From Zygnema cylindricum (lineage: Eukaryota; Streptophyta; Zygnematophyceae; Zygnematales; Zygnemataceae), in contig JBBHKE010002127.1 in the NCBI GenBank assembly GCA_037447655.1, positions 31,558 to 95,557 of the forward strand: a DNA stretch of 64,000 nucleotides, in the 5' to 3' direction. This document shows, piece by piece, positions 1-10,925 of the stretch (its first letter is position 1; each line of letters starts with the position of its first letter). Position numbers and translations under genes: made by a program. The notes under the pieces were generated by a model, which saw only the letters and a program-made list of their open reading frames with translations, was not told the DNA's origin and searched no databases.

Positions 1-864
1 CGATAAGTTATAGGGTGGCAAAGATGCCCATTTATACAAACTCTCAAAGAGAGAGAGGACTATCTACCCGATTTTTCCTAAGTCCTAGTTTTTCCTAGTT
101 CTCTCTCACAACCCCTATCTACTGCCTGTACGAACCAATCAGAACGGTGTATAGTACCAGAAAGTACTACTGTCGATGTACTTTTTGTACGGCCTCTGTA
201 CGACAAGGCCATTAGGCGGACGCGTGTCCATTTTCCACTCGTCCGTACGTTCTTCGGAATTCCCGCGACCGAATGTCATCTCTCCACGTGGCGCCAGGTC
301 ATGCCACGTCACTAAATGCCAAAGTGACCATTCCGAGATTTCGGCGATGATGTGCGCCGTTAGATTTGACGCGAAATGGAATCTCAGCCGTAATAAATAC
401 TTGCGAAATATTTGTTTCGCTGTCGAAACAAAATGCGCAATATCCGTTTCAATTTAGTACAGTACTTCGTATTTTGTAAAACTGTATCTATGCGTGCCGT
501 AAAGAGTTTCAGTTAAATGATTTTTGTATAACACGATAGTTTAAATATTAATGAAACCCTATATCTCCTAACAGACTTCTACGACAGACTCGTTAGAGCT
601 AACGGCTACGCCGCGCTCTGCCGGTCGGGGGTTCGAGTCTTGACGGACTCAACCTTTTGTTGAGAGTGACTTAAGTCACTCTTTAGTCCTTCCTATGGAG
701 CTAAGGCAGCCATGGCTCCATCGCTCTCTCTCTCTCCTTCAGTGACTACAACAAGTATGGGGGCAAGAGAGAGGAGATTGAGGCAGGCTGCCTACATTTT
801 TTTTATATGTTTTCCGCTATTTAATTTAGACTTAGAAAATACAATAAAACTACTTTTTTCAACA
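1..864 (-). repeat. Copia-type LTR ('LTR B'), cut by the window edge
   Basis: This is the terminal part of a long terminal repeat that aligns by eye with the copies at 4846-5837 and 14935-15969. Orientation is inferred from those copies, where a polypurine tract and minus-strand pol adjoin the LTR. It contains several GTAC cores, a CCACGTGGC-type G-box near 286, and a tRNA-like stretch at about 574-650 with a B-box-like GGTTCGAGTC. It ends ...TTTTTTCAACA, matching the TGTTGAAA start of LTR B on the minus strand. The start lies outside the window, so a solo LTR and an element end cannot be told apart. Confidence 0.75.
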
Positions 865-1760
865 GATAGCGTTCAATTTTGAAGTAAAAATGACAAACAT
901 AGCGTAGGTTTTGGAATAGCAAAAGACTCTATGTATTTTATACAATCTTACTATACTAAAATTCCTTGTGCATCAAGTGTTAGGGTCGCTTTTGCTTTAT
1001 ATGCTTGTGTAGACGAATTTTCTCTTTGGCATCTACGCTATAGGCATTTAAATAGTGCCAGTTTAACTTCTTTGCCAACTCTTGTAACCGGAATCAAATC
1101 TTTTTCTAACAAAAAATTGGATTTTTGTCATGGGTGCATACAATGCAAAATGCCACGTCTATCTTTTCCTATCAGTACTACCATTATCACAAAACCCTTG
1201 CTCTCATTCACGCTGATGTATGCGGTCCCATGCGCACACGCAATTTTGGTGGCTCCTTGTACTTTGTTTCTTTCATCAATCATGCCACCCGCTTTTCCCA
1301 TGTGTACAACATTTGTCACAAATCTGACGTTTTTGCACGTTTTCAGGAATGTTAAGCGCTTGCAAAAAAAATCTACAGCAAGCGCATAAAAGCTTTACGG
1401 ATTGACAATGATGGCGAATTTATGTCTCACCAATTCTCCGCCTTCCTCGCTCACCATGGAATCTCACACCGGTTGAGTGCACCATACACTCCTCAGCAAA
1501 ACTGCGTTGTCGAAAAGAACAATCATACTTTAGCTGAAATGGCTTGATCTATGCTATATTAAGTAACTTTGCCTTTTTCTTTGTGGGCTGAGGCAACCGT
1601 ATGCGCTAACTATTTTTGTAACTTGTGCCCAACAAGTACTACGCGTAATATTACCCCAGTAGAAACGTGGTATTCTATAAAACCTGATGTTGTACCTTCG
1701 GTTGCGAAGCGTGGTATAAGGACTCCACTCATTCCACTAGGAAATGGGGCACTCGTGCGC
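865..1760 (+). pseudogene. Ty1/copia integrase, decayed
   Basis: This is the integrase of a plus-strand copia element that inserts retroelement cDNA into the host genome. The zinc-binding HHCC region is seen as WHLRYRHL followed by CHGCIQCK at about 1027-1150. The catalytic core follows: an ADVCGPM segment near 1220, IDNDGEF near 1400 and VVEKNNHTLAEM near 1510, which give the D, D and E positions. In-frame stops (for example after the region near 1388 and at 1545) and frame changes show that it is dead. The gag and protease parts are missing on the left, where LTR B abuts. It differs from the other copia copies in the window and belongs to a separate family, together with the RT-RNase H and LTR that follow. 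Confidence 0.85.
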
Positions 1761-2475
1761 TTTGTGGAACATTTGTAGGGTATGCCCCTAACTCAAAGGT
1801 CTAACGTATTTGGTGCCATTCTTGTCGTCATGTGATCACCACACGCGACGTTGCTTTCATCGAATCCCAGCTTCTCCAAACTCTCTCTCGTCCTCCCCTT
1901 CCCTCCTTACCCGTCGACCTTTCCTCTTATCCCTCTCTTTGTGATTTTCCCGCCCCCATCAATCCCCACGCAGCTTTATTTCTCTCTCAGTTCCCCCATA
2001 TTCCCCATTTCCCCTCCCACCTCTTCCTCCCACCCCTCTTATCAATGCCCCTATCATTTGAAATGATCCTCCTCTCCCCCCATCTCAATCCTCTCCCCTT
2101 TCCTTTGACGACGATCTTTCTCTTTTCCTCTCTTCTAGCTACTATACTCTCTCCCCTTTCCCTCCTTTCAGACCTCCACCCACCTTTATCCTCACAGATC
2201 TACCCTCTGATACTTCTCGTCGATACCTGACCAGATCTTGTGGCCCTCCTTCCCGCCTCATTTAAACCATGGGTCATGCATCCCTTGCTTGCGCTTATTC
2301 AGCTGACACCTCTGCCTCTCTCATCTCCACTCCCCTCTCTCTCAAATTCGCTGTCAAACGCCCTGACTCTCACCTTTGGAAAAGTGCAGTTGACGCAGAG
2401 TATTCCGCCCTCATATCCAAGAACACTTGGAATCTTGTTCCTCTTCCTTTAGGTCGCAAAGCCATCGGTTCAAAG
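1761..2475 (+). pseudogene. Copia linker between integrase and RT, Pro/Ser-rich
   Basis: This C/T-rich stretch separates integrase from reverse transcriptase, where copia polyproteins normally carry a poorly conserved Pro/Ser-rich region. Translation gives proline- and serine-rich peptides broken by stops at 2228 and elsewhere. A recognisable start of the RT module (SLACAYSADTSAS, then an LWKSAVDAEYSAL segment) appears from about 2280. Little else can be supported. Confidence 0.5.
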
Positions 2476-3888
2476 TGAGTTTTTCGCGTTAAACAAAAAG
2501 TAGACGGATCCGTCGACAAATACAAAGCCAGATTGGTAGCCAAGGGAATCTCACAAATTGAAGGTATAGATTTCACTGAAACTTATGCTCCAGTTGCTCG
2601 TCTCACGTTGATTCGCGCTCTCCTTGCATTAGCTGCTGAACATGATTTCCATATTCATCAAATGGACGTAAAAAATGCCTTATTGAACGGTGTCCTCTCA
2701 GAAAATATTTATATGCAGCAATCTGAAGGTTATGTGTTCACTGGCTCTGAACACTTAGTCTGTCACCTCATGAAAACAATATACGGTTTGAAACAATCTC
2801 CTCGTGTTTGGAACCACACTATCGATGCCACCATGAAGAAATAAGGCTTCACTCGTATTGACGCTGACTTTAGCATCTATTCTCGTGGCTCCGGTGCTTC
2901 TTTAATTATCGTTGCTATTTTTGTTGATGACCTCATCCTTGTTGGTCCGTCTCTTTCTGAAATTTCCAGCGTTAAACTCCTTCTTCAACGTCATTTTGAC
3001 ATGAGTGACCTCGGTGAACTCACATACTACCTTGGAATCCAAGTCCTCCGTAATCGCTCCACTAAGACTCTTTGCCTCTCCCAGGAAACCTTTGTCTCTG
3101 ATCTCCTTGACCGTTTTGGTATGGCCGATTGCTCTTCTATCTCCACCCCTTTGGATGCCAATTCTCCTCTTGTCCCCTCCACTGACACCCTCCTCTCCCC
3201 TCCGCTCCATGCCACTTACCGCTCTATGGTGGGCGCTCTTATGTATGCCATGCAAGCCACTCGGCCAGATATTGCTACAGCGGTTACAAAACTTAGTCAA
3301 TTTCTTCAGAGGCCTTCTCCAGATCATCTTGCGGCTGCTAAACGAGTCTTTAGGTATCTGCAAGGCACTAAATCCTTCTGCCTCACTTACTCCTCCTCTG
3401 GTTCTACTGCCCTCATCGGCTTTGTTGACTCCGATTGGGCGCAAGATGAGCTTTCCCGCCGTTCTACTACTGGCTCGTGTTTTTTCTTGGGGAATGGGCT
3501 TATCTCTTGGTCTTGCAGGAAACAACCTACTACAGCTTGCTCCAGTACTGAGGCCGAATACATGGCTGCCTGCCATGCCGCTAAGGAAGCTGTTTGGCTT
3601 CGAACCCTTCTCACCAATCTTGGTTTTCCTCCACCCGGACCCACTCCCATCTACTCCGACTCTCAAGGTGCCCTTGCTTTGATCAAAAATCCAGTTCACC
3701 ACAAGCGCACCAAGCACATCGACATCCAATATCACTATTCTCGGGAGCGTGTCGAGGATGGAACCCTTCAATTTCTCTATGTGAAATCTGCGGATCAAGT
3801 TGCTGACTTTCTCACCAAAGCTCTTCATCGCCCCCATTTTGAGCAGCATCGTTTCTCCTCCGGCCTTCGTCCTCCACCTTCCTCCTAA
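2476..3888 (+). pseudogene. Ty1/copia reverse transcriptase-RNase H
   Basis: Reverse transcriptase begins with a KVDGSVDKYKARLVAKG segment at about 2500-2547 and continues through YAPVARL and QMDVKNALLNG. The polymerase motif is FVDDLIL at about 2920-2941 (the copia YVDD box with F for Y). A TAA at 2842 interrupts it. An uninterrupted 295-codon stretch (3001-3888) covers the RT thumb and RNase H, with the acidic residues in FVDSDW, SSTEAEYMA and IYSDSQGAL. The HHKRTKHIDIQYH and VADFLTKAL segments are typical of a copia C terminus. The RNase H half is the best-preserved reading frame of this family here, which suggests it is younger than the 5' half or was repaired by recombination. Confidence 0.92.
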
Positions 3889-3937
3889 TTCTTCCAATTA
3901 CCCTTTATTTTTCATCTAAATTACTCCTTTGTAGTTT

Positions 3938-3952
3938 TAGATTGAGGGGGGG
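3938..3952 (+). promoter_or_regulatory. Polypurine tract before the 3' LTR
   Basis: ATTGAGGGGGGG lies directly before TGTTAAGG, the LTR start. It is placed as expected for the plus-strand primer of the copia element whose RNase H ends at 3888. Confidence 0.8.
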
Positions 3953-4519
3953 TGTTAAGGGTAATTTCCGGTCAGTTTCCGTACGTCAACCTTAGTCTCA
4001 TTTCGTCTTAGGTCAACCGAGACCGTACTCCACTTATTCAAGTACGGTCTCGTCCACTTAGTCTTTTGTCCTACGAGAACAAAGACCGTACTCCACTTAT
4101 TCGAGTGCGGTCTCGTCCACTTTAGTCTCATTTGTCCTATGTGAACAAAACCGTACTCCACTTATTCAAGTGCGGTCTTATAATTGTACTTTTGGTCTTA
4201 TTCTTTCCTTTTCTTTTCGTCGGTCAACTTTGTCTAATAGATTTGGTCTTTATGTAGCCGCCCAAATCTACTTTGTGTAGCGTAGTTCAATACTATCCAC
4301 AGTAATTAGCATTTTGCAACTTTGTATAAAAGGATCTTGTTTCATAATGAAATTATCAATCTCGATCACACAATTCCAAATGTTTTGACTCTCACTATCT
4401 TTTATTATGGCGTCCAATAATCCTACTCCTATAACCACGAAAGTAACTTGTAAAATTTATTTAAGCAAAAAACAGAAGGTTCTCTCTTTTTGTAAAACAA
4501 AAGGTTTTCAATCTACGCA
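3953..4519 (+). repeat. LTR of the plus-strand copia element, with tandem hairpins
   Basis: The LTR starts TGTTAAGG right after the polypurine tract and most likely ends ...CTACGCA at 4519, giving TG...CA ends and about 567 bases. It holds three tandem units of about 66 bases (4019-4190), each with an inverted repeat around CCACTTATTC, and a TATA box TATAAAAG at 4325-4332. The LTR is followed by a PBS-like sequence and preceded by pol, so it is an internal LTR of an int-LTR-int arrangement rather than a simple 3' end. The right boundary rests on the PBS-like match and is less sure than the left. Confidence 0.7.
4325..4332 (+). promoter_or_regulatory. TATA box in the copia LTR
   Basis: TATAAAAG lies in the 3' half of the LTR, where the U3 promoter of a copia element is expected. 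It is the clearest TATA box of this family. Confidence 0.6.
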
Positions 4520-4535
4520 TGGTATCTAGTGATGG
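4520..4535 (+). promoter_or_regulatory. Primer-binding site, 3'-end tRNA-iMet type
   Basis: TGGTATCTAGTGATGG directly follows the LTR's terminal CA. It resembles the usual plant copia PBS TGGTATCAGAGC, complementary to the 3' end of initiator tRNA-Met, with the first seven bases exact. This differs from the internal (anticodon-arm) PBS of the other copia lineage in the window. Confidence 0.5.
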
Positions 4536-4845
4536 TATTGAGGAAATGGCTTTTTTTGTTAGATTCATAAAGAAGAATTGCCTTCAATTATATGATCCAA
4601 CAGCCTCTGAAAATGTTATCAAAATTGGCTTCAATTTCAAAGCTTGTCCATAAATATAAAAAATTTTTAATTTTTTTGTCTTGGACGAAATGGGTTGTTA
4701 ACTACGAAAGTTGTTTGTACTTATGCAATTCTACTTGTACCTTAAAGTTGTCGTGCCTCGAATTAGAAAGTACACCGATTTTATAATAGTTTTGACACTT
4801 ATATGTTATCTTGTCTTGAAAAAGATGTGGCACATATATATTTTT
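4536..4845. other. AT-rich remnant without a recognisable gene
   Basis: About 310 bases that probably come from the leader/gag region of the preceding copia element. No gag motif survives, and short open stretches show no family resemblance. Confidence 0.4.
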
Positions 4846-5837
4846 TGCAATTTTGTGTCTTCCATTGGACTACATAATTCAAGAAGCCTCTATATAGTTT
4901 TTAGCTAACCTACTTTAAGCCAAAATCACTGTTGCCCAACAAGGCAAATTAACAGTCTGACTACACCCTTGTGCAGCTTGGACTCCGTTGAGTCTGGAGC
5001 AAAAATAATCATTGAAAACGGCAAACCAACCGATAAGTTATGAGCCGACAAAAATGCCAATTTTATACAAAGCTCTCTAAGAGAGAGGTGTCTATCTACC
5101 AAATTTCCTAAGTCCTAAACTCCTCACACAACCCCTATCTACTGAAGTAAGAACAATCACACAACTGTAAAGTACAAAAAGGTATTACGGCCGATGTACT
5201 TTCTGTACGGCTTGTGTACGATAAGGCCACTGAGTGGACGCGTGTCACCATTCCACTCGTGCGTATGCTCCCCAGAATTCGTGCAACCAAATGTTATCCC
5301 TCCACGTCGCGCCAGGTCATGCCACGTCCATAAACGCCAAAAGTGACCATTCCACGATCTCGGCAGTGATAGACGTTGTAGGATTAAATCCGACATTAAA
5401 TGTCGTACGTCGAAACAAATGTCCGATTCATTTGTTTCGTGCGAAATGGCGTCCGCACTGAAACTTTGACTAGTTTTATGTTCCTTTGTTTATATTTCAG
5501 TTCATCGGTTTCAAGATCATGTACATGTTTAAATATATATCACACCCCATGTAATCAAACGGACTTCTACGACAGACTGAATAGAGCTAACGGCTACGCC
5601 GTACTCTATCGGTCGGAGGTTCGAGTCCTGTCGGACTCAACCTTTTGTTGAGAGTGACATAAGTCACTCTTTTGTCCTGCCTGTTGAACTAAGGCAGCCA
5701 TGGCTCAACTACCCTCTTATCCTTCAGTGACTACAACAAGTATGGTGGCTAGAGAGAGGAGGTGGAGGCAAGCTGTTCGCCATTTTCTTTTCATATTTAG
5801 ATCTATAAAATACCCTATAAATCTAGTAATTTCAACA
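4846..5837 (-). repeat. LTR B, 3' LTR of the minus-strand copia element at 5838-9603
   Basis: On the minus strand the LTR begins TGTTGAAATTACTAG at 5837, directly after a polypurine tract read from 5850 down (AAAATAAAGGGAG). It ends near 4846 at a TG/CA terminus. It carries clustered GTAC cores around 5160-5225, a tRNA-like segment at 5567-5640 with an exact Pol III B box GGTTCGAGTCC (5618-5628), and a CT/GA inverted pair near 5085. Length is about 992 bases. The matching 5' LTR of this element is not found at its other end, where an LTR A of opposite orientation abuts. Confidence 0.85.
5567..5640 (+). other. tRNA-like segment inside LTR B
   Basis: The segment contains GGTTCGAGTCC (5618-5628), an exact match to the Pol III B-box consensus, and a D-arm-like GACTGAATAGAGC about 40 bases upstream. 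It does not fold into a complete tRNA by eye: the acceptor stem does not pair and no convincing A box is present. It lies antisense to the LTR. Corresponding segments recur in the other LTR A and LTR B copies. Confidence 0.45.
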
Positions 5838-7430
5838 CTCCCTTTATTTTCTAGTCTAACTTTAACTTCAGTTTTAATCCACACTTTTCTCTGCAATATT
5901 TTAACTTGGGAGAAGGCACTAGTTTTGTCGTCATATCAGCCACCATTTCCTCATCTGATCTATATACAAGATACACAATCATATTCTCAACTTTTTCTCT
6001 CACAAAACTCAATCTTATGTCCATATGCTTAGCCTTAAAATGATGTTTTGGATTAGCTGCAATTGCAATGGCAGCTTGATTGTCACAAAACACTTCATGC
6101 ACTCCCTCCTTCATATACCCCAGTTCTTACAACAAAGACTTAACCCACATCAACTCTTTCACAGCAGAACAAGAGGCCATTTACTCAACCTCCATAATAG
6201 ACTGAGCAACCACCTTTTGTTGCTTACTGCTCCAACAGCAAGCACCTTCCCCTACATACAACACATACTCATAAGTGCATCTTCTCATAGGTGTATCCCC
6301 ATAACTGGCATCACTCTAAGTAGTGATGCCAGTGTGCTCCCCTCCCAAATGCAACTATAACTCTCTGGTTCCCACCAGATATCTCATGACTCTGTTGGCT
6401 GCCTCCCAGTCTCTCTTCCTAGGATCATTAAGACTCCTACTGAGTACTCCAACTGTTGTCGCTATGTCTGGCCTGGTACAGTTTATAAAATAGGTCAAAC
6501 TTCCTACGACCTGTCTATAAGGGATAGACTTTAAAAACTCTCTCTCCTGTGGACTCATCTGATTATCTAAGATCATCACTCCTCTTTCTACACTCCTATC
6601 ACTTATTTTTTTCAAGTCCATGGGAGTGGTACAACTCTTAGCCTTTTCCATCTGGAATTTCTCAAGCATATTACCTATTGTTTCTTTCGGAGTAAGTGTG
6701 ATAATCTTCTTCCCCCTATCTCTCTCTATTTGGATCCCCAAAATATATCTTGCCTCACCTAAAACTTTCATACCAAATCTGCTTCTAAGATCTTTCTTAA
6801 GCCTATTAATCTTTTCCAAAGACTTACTGAGCACAAAAAGATCATCCACATAAACTGCAATAAAAATGACACCATTCTCATCTTCAAAGATATAGATAGA
6901 ATGGTCATAACTGATCCAGATATATCCCAGACTGTTGAAAAACTCATCTAGTTTCTTATTCCATTGTCGGGGAGCCTGCTTCAATCCATGTAAGGAATTT
7001 ATAAGCCTGCACACTTTGTTCTCTTCTCGTTCCTCCTCGAACCCCTCGGGTTGCCTTATGAAAATTTCTTTCTCTAACTCACCACTAAAAAAAGCAGTTT
7101 TAATGTCCATCTGGTTTTTTCCATGTCTTCCGCTGTTGCCAGACTGAGGAGAATCCTTAATGATAGGAACTGAACAACTGGAGCAAAAGTCTTCTCATAG
7201 TCAATCCCCTCCTATTGGGTAAACCCATTTACTACCAATCGAGCCTTATATCTTTCAATGGTATTATCTGGGTTCAATTTTAGTTTAAACACCCATTTAC
7301 ACCCAATCCGTTTTTATGTCTGTAAGAGAATCCGCTAATTCCTAAGTATTTGCATCCATGATAGAGGCCATCTCATCATTTATTGCTCTAATCCATCCGT
7401 CTTTCTCCGGACTGTTCGCTGCCTCCAAAT
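5838..7430 (-). pseudogene. Ty1/copia RT-RNase H (minus strand), decayed
   Basis: Read from 7430 down, RT shows TAFFSGELEKEIFIRQPEGF and the polymerase box AVYVDDLFVLSK (near 6850), then YILGIQIERDR and CTRPDIATTVGVLSRSL. RNase H continues near 6360-6120 and ends with FCDNQAAIAIAANPKHH and VADMTTKL (5851-6114). The frame is lost around 6355 and 6115, and the RT N terminus at 7110-7430 is also broken. A polypurine tract (5838-5850) follows the C terminus. It is the same lineage as the minus-strand copies further right but clearly diverged from them. Confidence 0.9.
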
Positions 7431-8960
7431 ATGAATGAGGCTCACCTGGGTGAGATAGCCTAGTTACCTTAAGAGCGGCTTGTTTTTCCTGAATTCATTT
7501 GCTGCTCCTTCTCCCCACTTCAAACTCTGAAGCTGGGATGGTGTGAAGTCTTTGATTTCTCCTTACTGTCTCATCGGCTCCCCTATCCATGGAAGTCGGT
7601 TCTAGTTCCTCTTGTTCTGTCTCCTCCTAGTCCATAGGAATGTGTGAGGTTTCCGGTGGATCTTTTGTGTCTTGGATCTCCCGTGAATCTGCAATTTTTT
7701 TTTCACTCATGTCCATTTCGGGAAGGACGGAGTCCTCCTCACCTTTAGACTCAAATCTGATTCTTATCTTCTTGGTATAATTAAAGGAGTCAAATGACTT
7801 CCCTAAATCCATGACAACTAGGTGTTTGACCTGAATGATATATCTCTTTGCTAAGTCATAGACCCTATATCCATTGACATCCTCATCATATCCTTTAAAG
7901 TATCCAGGTTTTCCTTTAGCATCTAGTTTCCAGTTTTTCCTATCCGTGTCAAGACTGTAAACTTGGCTACGAATACTTTAAGGTGAGAGATATTTGGTTT
8001 CCTTTCCACTCATCTCTCATAAGGTGTCATTCCCTTGACAGCTGAGGTAAGTACTTTATTCTTAATGTAGTTGGCACAGTTCATGGCCTCTGCCCAAAAT
8101 CTCTTTCCTATTTTCTTGCCGGCTAACATACTGCATGCACTAACTCCTACTGTTTGGTTCAACCTCTCAGCTACCCCATTTTGTTCCATGTTTTATGGTA
8201 CGATTTTTTGGGGCTGAACTCCCTCATCTCACAAGTATTCCTCAAACTGGTTAGAGGTATATTCCCCCCCATTATCACTCCTTATTCTCTTAATAGGGGT
8301 TCCATGCAACTTCTTACTCACGGCTTTAAATTCTTTGAAGTAAGTTGATGTTTCAGACTTTGTTTTTAGGAAGTAGACTCTAGAGTATCTAGACCAGTCA
8401 TCTGTTATTGTCAACATTAACCTCTTTCCTCCAACCAAAGGTACTTTTGCAAGTCCTTGAATATCTGTGTGGGACAGATCTAGTACTTTTTCACCACTAT
8501 ATGTGGCGGCTTTGGGAAAGGGAAGTGTGTGAGCCTTACCTTGAGCACAGCCACTACAATCATCCATCATTTCATTAACCCCAAACAGAATGCCTTCTAC
8601 TACCCTAAGCTTTTTCATTTCCCTCAACCTATCAAAATGCATATGCCCCAACCGCTTATGCCAAATCATCAACTTGGGAACACCAACATAGTAAGCATTA
8701 TTTTTTTTATTACTCAGGTCAAGCATAAACATTCTTTGGCTACCCTTATCTGCCGTGAAGTATACTTCATCCCCATTCTGAGCTGTAAATACTCCCTTTG
8801 CTGGTGAAGGTATCAAACTCTTTGTCATCTAACACAGACGTAGAGACAAGATTTTTACTCAGCTGAGGAATGTAGAGTACATTTGAGAATGTAAGTATAG
8901 AAGTCTTAACCTCCACTAAGACTTTCAAGTCAACTAATCCCACTAGATCTTTAGTAACCA
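7431..8960 (-). pseudogene. Ty1/copia integrase and linker (minus strand), decayed
   Basis: The integrase zinc region reads WHKRLGHMHFD...CSGCAQGKAH (about 8540-8680). The core follows with LSHTDIQGLAKVP, LTITDDWSRYSRVYF and IRSDNGGEYTSNQFEEYL (8229-8480), giving two catalytic Asp positions. The Glu region (near 8150) is frame-broken. Downstream is an acidic linker with RIRFESKGEEDS (7627-7812). The left part joins RT. Multiple stops make it non-coding today. Confidence 0.85.
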
Positions 8961-9603
8961 CTCTCCCATCCCCATACTATATCGCTAGAGTAGGGAACTT
9001 TCTTAGCTTAATGAAGAGTTATTTATCACGACACATATACACGGATGCACCTGAGTCGATAATCCATCCTGTGGAGCTTCCCGAATTGCTCCAAGGGCAC
9101 ACTTTTGTCTCCGAGGGATCTCCTTCTCCTCAAGACTCTCGTCAAGAAAATGCTCCCCATCCTCTTTTGAGGACTCATCCTCGGTTTCTCTGGTCACTTT
9201 TGTAACCACAAGTGCCTTTTTCTTCCCTTCGGAAGATCCCCCTCCACGGTTCTTTTGGAGCCTCAGCTCTGACAGCTTGACAAATTCGGCGATGAAGTGT
9301 CCCGGCTTTTTGAAAAAATGACAAAGACCCTTTGGGGGCCTCGGTCCCCTAAAATGATCTCTTCTCCCTTTGTAAGGTTTCCTCGGGTTGTTCCCCCATC
9401 GGTCCCCTCCTGCTGCTAGAGCTTGAATGCTCTTCCCTCCTCTCCTAATCTCCATTGTGTTTTCCGGCACAAGTATCATCCTGACCACTGTAATCTAGTT
9501 CCATGAATTATCAGACATTTCCTGTACTCGGTACACTATGTTCTCGAATTCATCTGGTAACTTCATGATGAGGGTGTTAACTTTCATTTTCATTGTACCT
9601 GTC
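8961..9603 (-). pseudogene. Ty1/copia protease and gag C-terminal part (minus strand)
   Basis: The aspartic protease DSGA motif is readable near 9035-9060 in one frame. The gag zinc knuckle is degraded: CHFFKKPGHFIAEF keeps the first Cys and the His, but the second and fourth Cys read Phe. Upstream gag shows MILVPENTMEIRRGG. The element stops at 9603 where LTR A of opposite orientation begins, so the gag N terminus and 5' LTR are missing. Confidence 0.8.
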
Positions 9604-10663
9604 TGTACAAATCAATGGTTATTTCATTATTTTCAAGGTCTAAATTGGAATATAGAAAGAAGTCGAGGAAGTCTGCCTCTAACTTCTCTCTCAAACACCC
9701 ACACTTGTTGCAGTCATTGAGAAGTTGGAAGCTAGAGCCATGGCTACCTAGGCTATCCAGAGGTTTACGAGAAATAGATAATTCTATTTACAGATAGGAA
9801 GGTTTATCTACTAAAAGGTATATGTCGGTGACATGATTTGACTCTTGACACCTGGTGACCGTCAAAGCACCGGTAACCGGTAGCCTTAGCCGTTAAGTGT
9901 AGAAGTTCCGATACATACTATTAGGTTTGATTTGTATTCATATGTTACGACGTTGGAAAATTCATTTAACGACAGATGTTTACGGTTACATAGAACCCGT
10001 TATGTAAACGTACGGATTACGGTATGTACAAGAAGCAAGTATCGCACATTTTGTTTCTTTTACGAAACAAATACTGCGCATGTATTTATGATGGCTCCGA
10101 TTGAAATTTGCATTTAATCGGACGACCGGGAAGAAATCCGAGATCGCGGAAGAGATTCTCAGCGGTTTATGGTCATCGCCACATCGGATGACACGTGGCG
10201 AAATTGCGTTGGATCGCGGTATCTCCGAGGATTAAGGGACCGAATCCGGATATGACATGTGTCGACATTAAGGCCATGTCGTACAATTTGCGTACATAAA
10301 GTACACCGGCGGCTGTACTTTTATGTACGACAGTTTAATACGATTGGTGTCGTTCACCAGTAGATAGAGTTTGTGAGAGAGATAGGACTTAGAAAAATTG
10401 GTAGATAGGACCCTCTCTTCAAATAGCTTCTGTTTAAAAGGTCAACTTTGACCCTCCATAACTTACTGCTCAGGGGAGCAAATTCAGAGATTCTTTTTGC
10501 TATCGACTCAAGAGAGTCTTGCCTTCACAGGAGTGCACGTTGTCAGGGTTTTTGTCTGCCAGGGTGGCAGTTATTTTTGCTGAAATAAAAAGGGGTCAGG
10601 ATTATCCTAGAGGCTTCTTGGAAGCTGTATACTCTGAGGACTTATGGAGGTCTCAGAGTTTCA
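9604..10663 (+). repeat. Complete LTR A, plus orientation
   Basis: It runs from TGTACAAATCAATGG to ...CTCAGAGTTTCA (1060 bases), matching the LTR A family ends TGTAGAAATT...GTTTCA. It contains two G-box regions (near 10190 and 10258), a GTAC cluster at 10270-10335 and the GGTCAACTTTGACC palindrome near 10440. The left flank is copia gag and the right flank is a gypsy methyltransferase. The five bases on either side (CTGTC and CTTAT) do not match, so this LTR marks a recombination joint rather than a simple insertion. Confidence 0.85.
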
Positions 10664-10925
10664 CTTATATCCTGCTTTCAAAACCGCTTCGAGATCGGAA
10701 CTGATTCCTGAAAATAGAGATAAAATCCGAAGTACGGTGTCAGGGACCTTCAATGACACCACTTGTCGATTGAAGTCCTTGTTACCGCTCTTGGTTGGGA
10801 AAACATCTGACTGGGTGATCGAATCTGTTTTCGGTAATAATGATAAGGTTGAGAATGCCTGATCTACTTGTTGACGGAGTTTTGTGATCTTCGATAATCT
10901 ATTTGTGTATTCCCCTTCCCTCTGC
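10664..10925 (-). pseudogene. Retrotransposon-encoded cytosine-5 DNA methyltransferase, N-terminal start only
   Basis: Reading down from about 10925, one frame is open to 10664. It ends with LRILSLFSGISSDLEAVLKA, which fits motif I of C5-DNA methyltransferases (LxLFSGIGxxxxAL), the S-adenosylmethionine-binding loop, with Ser in place of the second motif Gly. About 75 residues of unassigned sequence separate this from the protease. LTR A cuts the gene directly after motif I, so the catalytic motifs are absent. Its order (protease, linker, motif I) matches the fuller copy at 41270-42260. The alternative, a chance match, is unlikely given the same position in both elements. Confidence 0.75.

Noticed and set aside
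176-457. Open frame of 93 codons (and similar ones at 15134-15565, 28318-28608, 34811-35014, 47119-47418)
   Set aside because: They lie inside LTRs at corresponding positions, often in the antisense direction and with frame-disrupting differences between copies. They are treated as LTR sequence, not genes.
5571-5640. A functional tRNA gene in LTR B
   Set aside because: The B box is perfect, but the acceptor stem does not pair and no proper A box or anticodon arm can be drawn, so only a tRNA-like segment is claimed.
9604-10663. Simple insertion of LTR A with a target-site duplication
   Set aside because: The flanking five bases differ (CTGTC and CTTAT) and the two sides belong to different elements, so a recombination joint is preferred.
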